A stretch of 5,777 nucleotides of DNA from Gammaproteobacteria bacterium (GTDB lineage: Bacteria > Pseudomonadota > Gammaproteobacteria > Arenicellales > Arenicellaceae), in the NCBI GenBank assembly GCA_030426005.1, contig JAUHZM010000203.1:1-5777 (forward strand). The letters are read 5' to 3'. A program made the position numbers and the translations under genes. This document shows, one piece after another, positions 5,403 to 5,777 of the stretch. How positions within the stretch are numbered: position 1 is the stretch's first letter; the number at the start of each line of letters is the position of its first letter. The notes beneath the pieces are model-generated. The model made no database searches. It was given only the letters and a program-made list of their open reading frames with translations, and was not told the origin of the DNA.

Positions 5403-5777
5403 TCAGCCCAGCAGTCGCTGCAGCCAAGTTTTAGGTTGATAGGGATAAGCAACAGGTTGCGCTGCTCGGTCCATATAGCCGCCTTGGTCACACACCTTCG
5501 GCGGGGTCAGATCGGGAAAGTCTTCATTGGTGAAGTAATGGGTGACCAGAGACTTACGCGTCATGGTTGGGTCGACGATCTTACTGCCACCATGGAATAG
5601 CTGTGAGTGCCAGATCAGGACATCACCTTTATTCGCAAGTAGCGTGGCCGGCTTCAAGCCACGCTCTTTAATTTCACCATACACATAATCGCGAAACTTC
5701 GGCATTTCGTCATTAACGATGATAGTCGAGCCGCTTGAGAAGTGGTACGGCGGAATCTTGTGGCTGCCGGGGTAATA
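5403..5777 (-). CDS. Phytanoyl-CoA dioxygenase (PhyH)-family Fe(II)/2-oxoglutarate oxygenase, C-terminal part (partial, cut by window end)
   Basis: The frame is open from the right edge to a TGA at 5403-5405 and gives 124 residues, about the C-terminal 40-45% of a typical PhyH protein of 260-300 residues. Seen motifs are YYPGSHKIPPYHF at the very start of the visible part, the family's PGSH segment after the metal-binding HxD, then KGDVLIWHSQLFHGGSKI (visible residues 52-69), containing the distal iron-ligand His of the jelly roll, and TRKSLVTHYF, where the Arg is placed to bind the 2-oxoglutarate carboxylate. The proximal HxD pair lies outside the window, so activity cannot be fully judged. 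These enzymes hydroxylate diverse small molecules or lipid and sugar substrates; PhyH membership does not define the substrate. An internal ATG at 5705 is not the start, because the family signature continues upstream of it. Next to a GT-C-like gene, modification of a glycan or lipid carrier is plausible but inferred. Confidence 0.88.
   Translation of the reverse strand, partial: YYPGSHKIPPYHFSSGSTIIVNDEMPKFRDYVYGEIKERGLKPATLLANKGDVLIWHSQLFHGGSKIVDPTMTRKSLVTHYFTNEDFPDLTPPKVCDQGGYMDRAAQPVAYPYQPKTWLQRLLG

Noticed and set aside
5371..5427. TTG at 5427 as the start of the GT-C-like gene
   Set aside because: There is no Shine-Dalgarno, it would overlap the PhyH-like gene by 25 bp and adds 19 residues before the first helix. 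It is not excluded, only less likely than the GTG at 5370.

Overview
The window looks like chromosomal DNA of a Gram-negative bacterium, most likely a gammaproteobacterium of moderate GC content. The evidence is an ADP-heptose epimerase gene for LPS inner-core synthesis, a glutamate racemase, a YebR/MsrC-type methionine sulfoxide reductase, and several proteins with signal peptides or membrane segments. The species cannot be named from the sequence alone.

Left part (1-2429, plus strand): four genes head to tail that could form one transcription unit. They are the 3' end of hldD (LPS heptose precursor), murI (D-glutamate for peptidoglycan; GTG start 3 nt after the hldD stop), a free methionine-(R)-sulfoxide reductase, and an unrecognised secreted protein of 241 residues with six cysteines and a basic tail. 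The first two feed envelope synthesis, the third repairs oxidised free methionine, and the fourth is exported.

Middle (2430-2913): an intergenic stretch of about 230 bases with several mutually exclusive stem pairings, a T8 tract, short dyads and promoter-like hexamers. It is followed by a small 84-residue gene of unknown function whose likely start (ATG at 2659, strong Shine-Dalgarno) lies 45 nt inside the longest possible reading frame.

Right part (2930-5777, minus strand, convergent with the small gene): a tightly packed three-gene unit read from right to left. It holds the C-terminal part of a phytanoyl-CoA dioxygenase (PhyH)-like Fe(II)/2-oxoglutarate oxygenase, a polytopic membrane protein resembling GT-C fold glycosyltransferases, and a periplasmic protein with a signal peptide, two related beta-rich modules and a C-terminal membrane anchor. 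The last two genes overlap by ATGA, and the Shine-Dalgarno of the second lies in a small perfect inverted repeat, which suggests translational coupling and possibly a stoichiometric pair. I infer a glycan- or lipid-glycan-modifying locus; no substrate can be read from the sequence. This pair is the best candidate in the window for an undescribed system.

I saw no tRNA, rRNA, CRISPR array, insertion sequence or clear rho-independent terminator.
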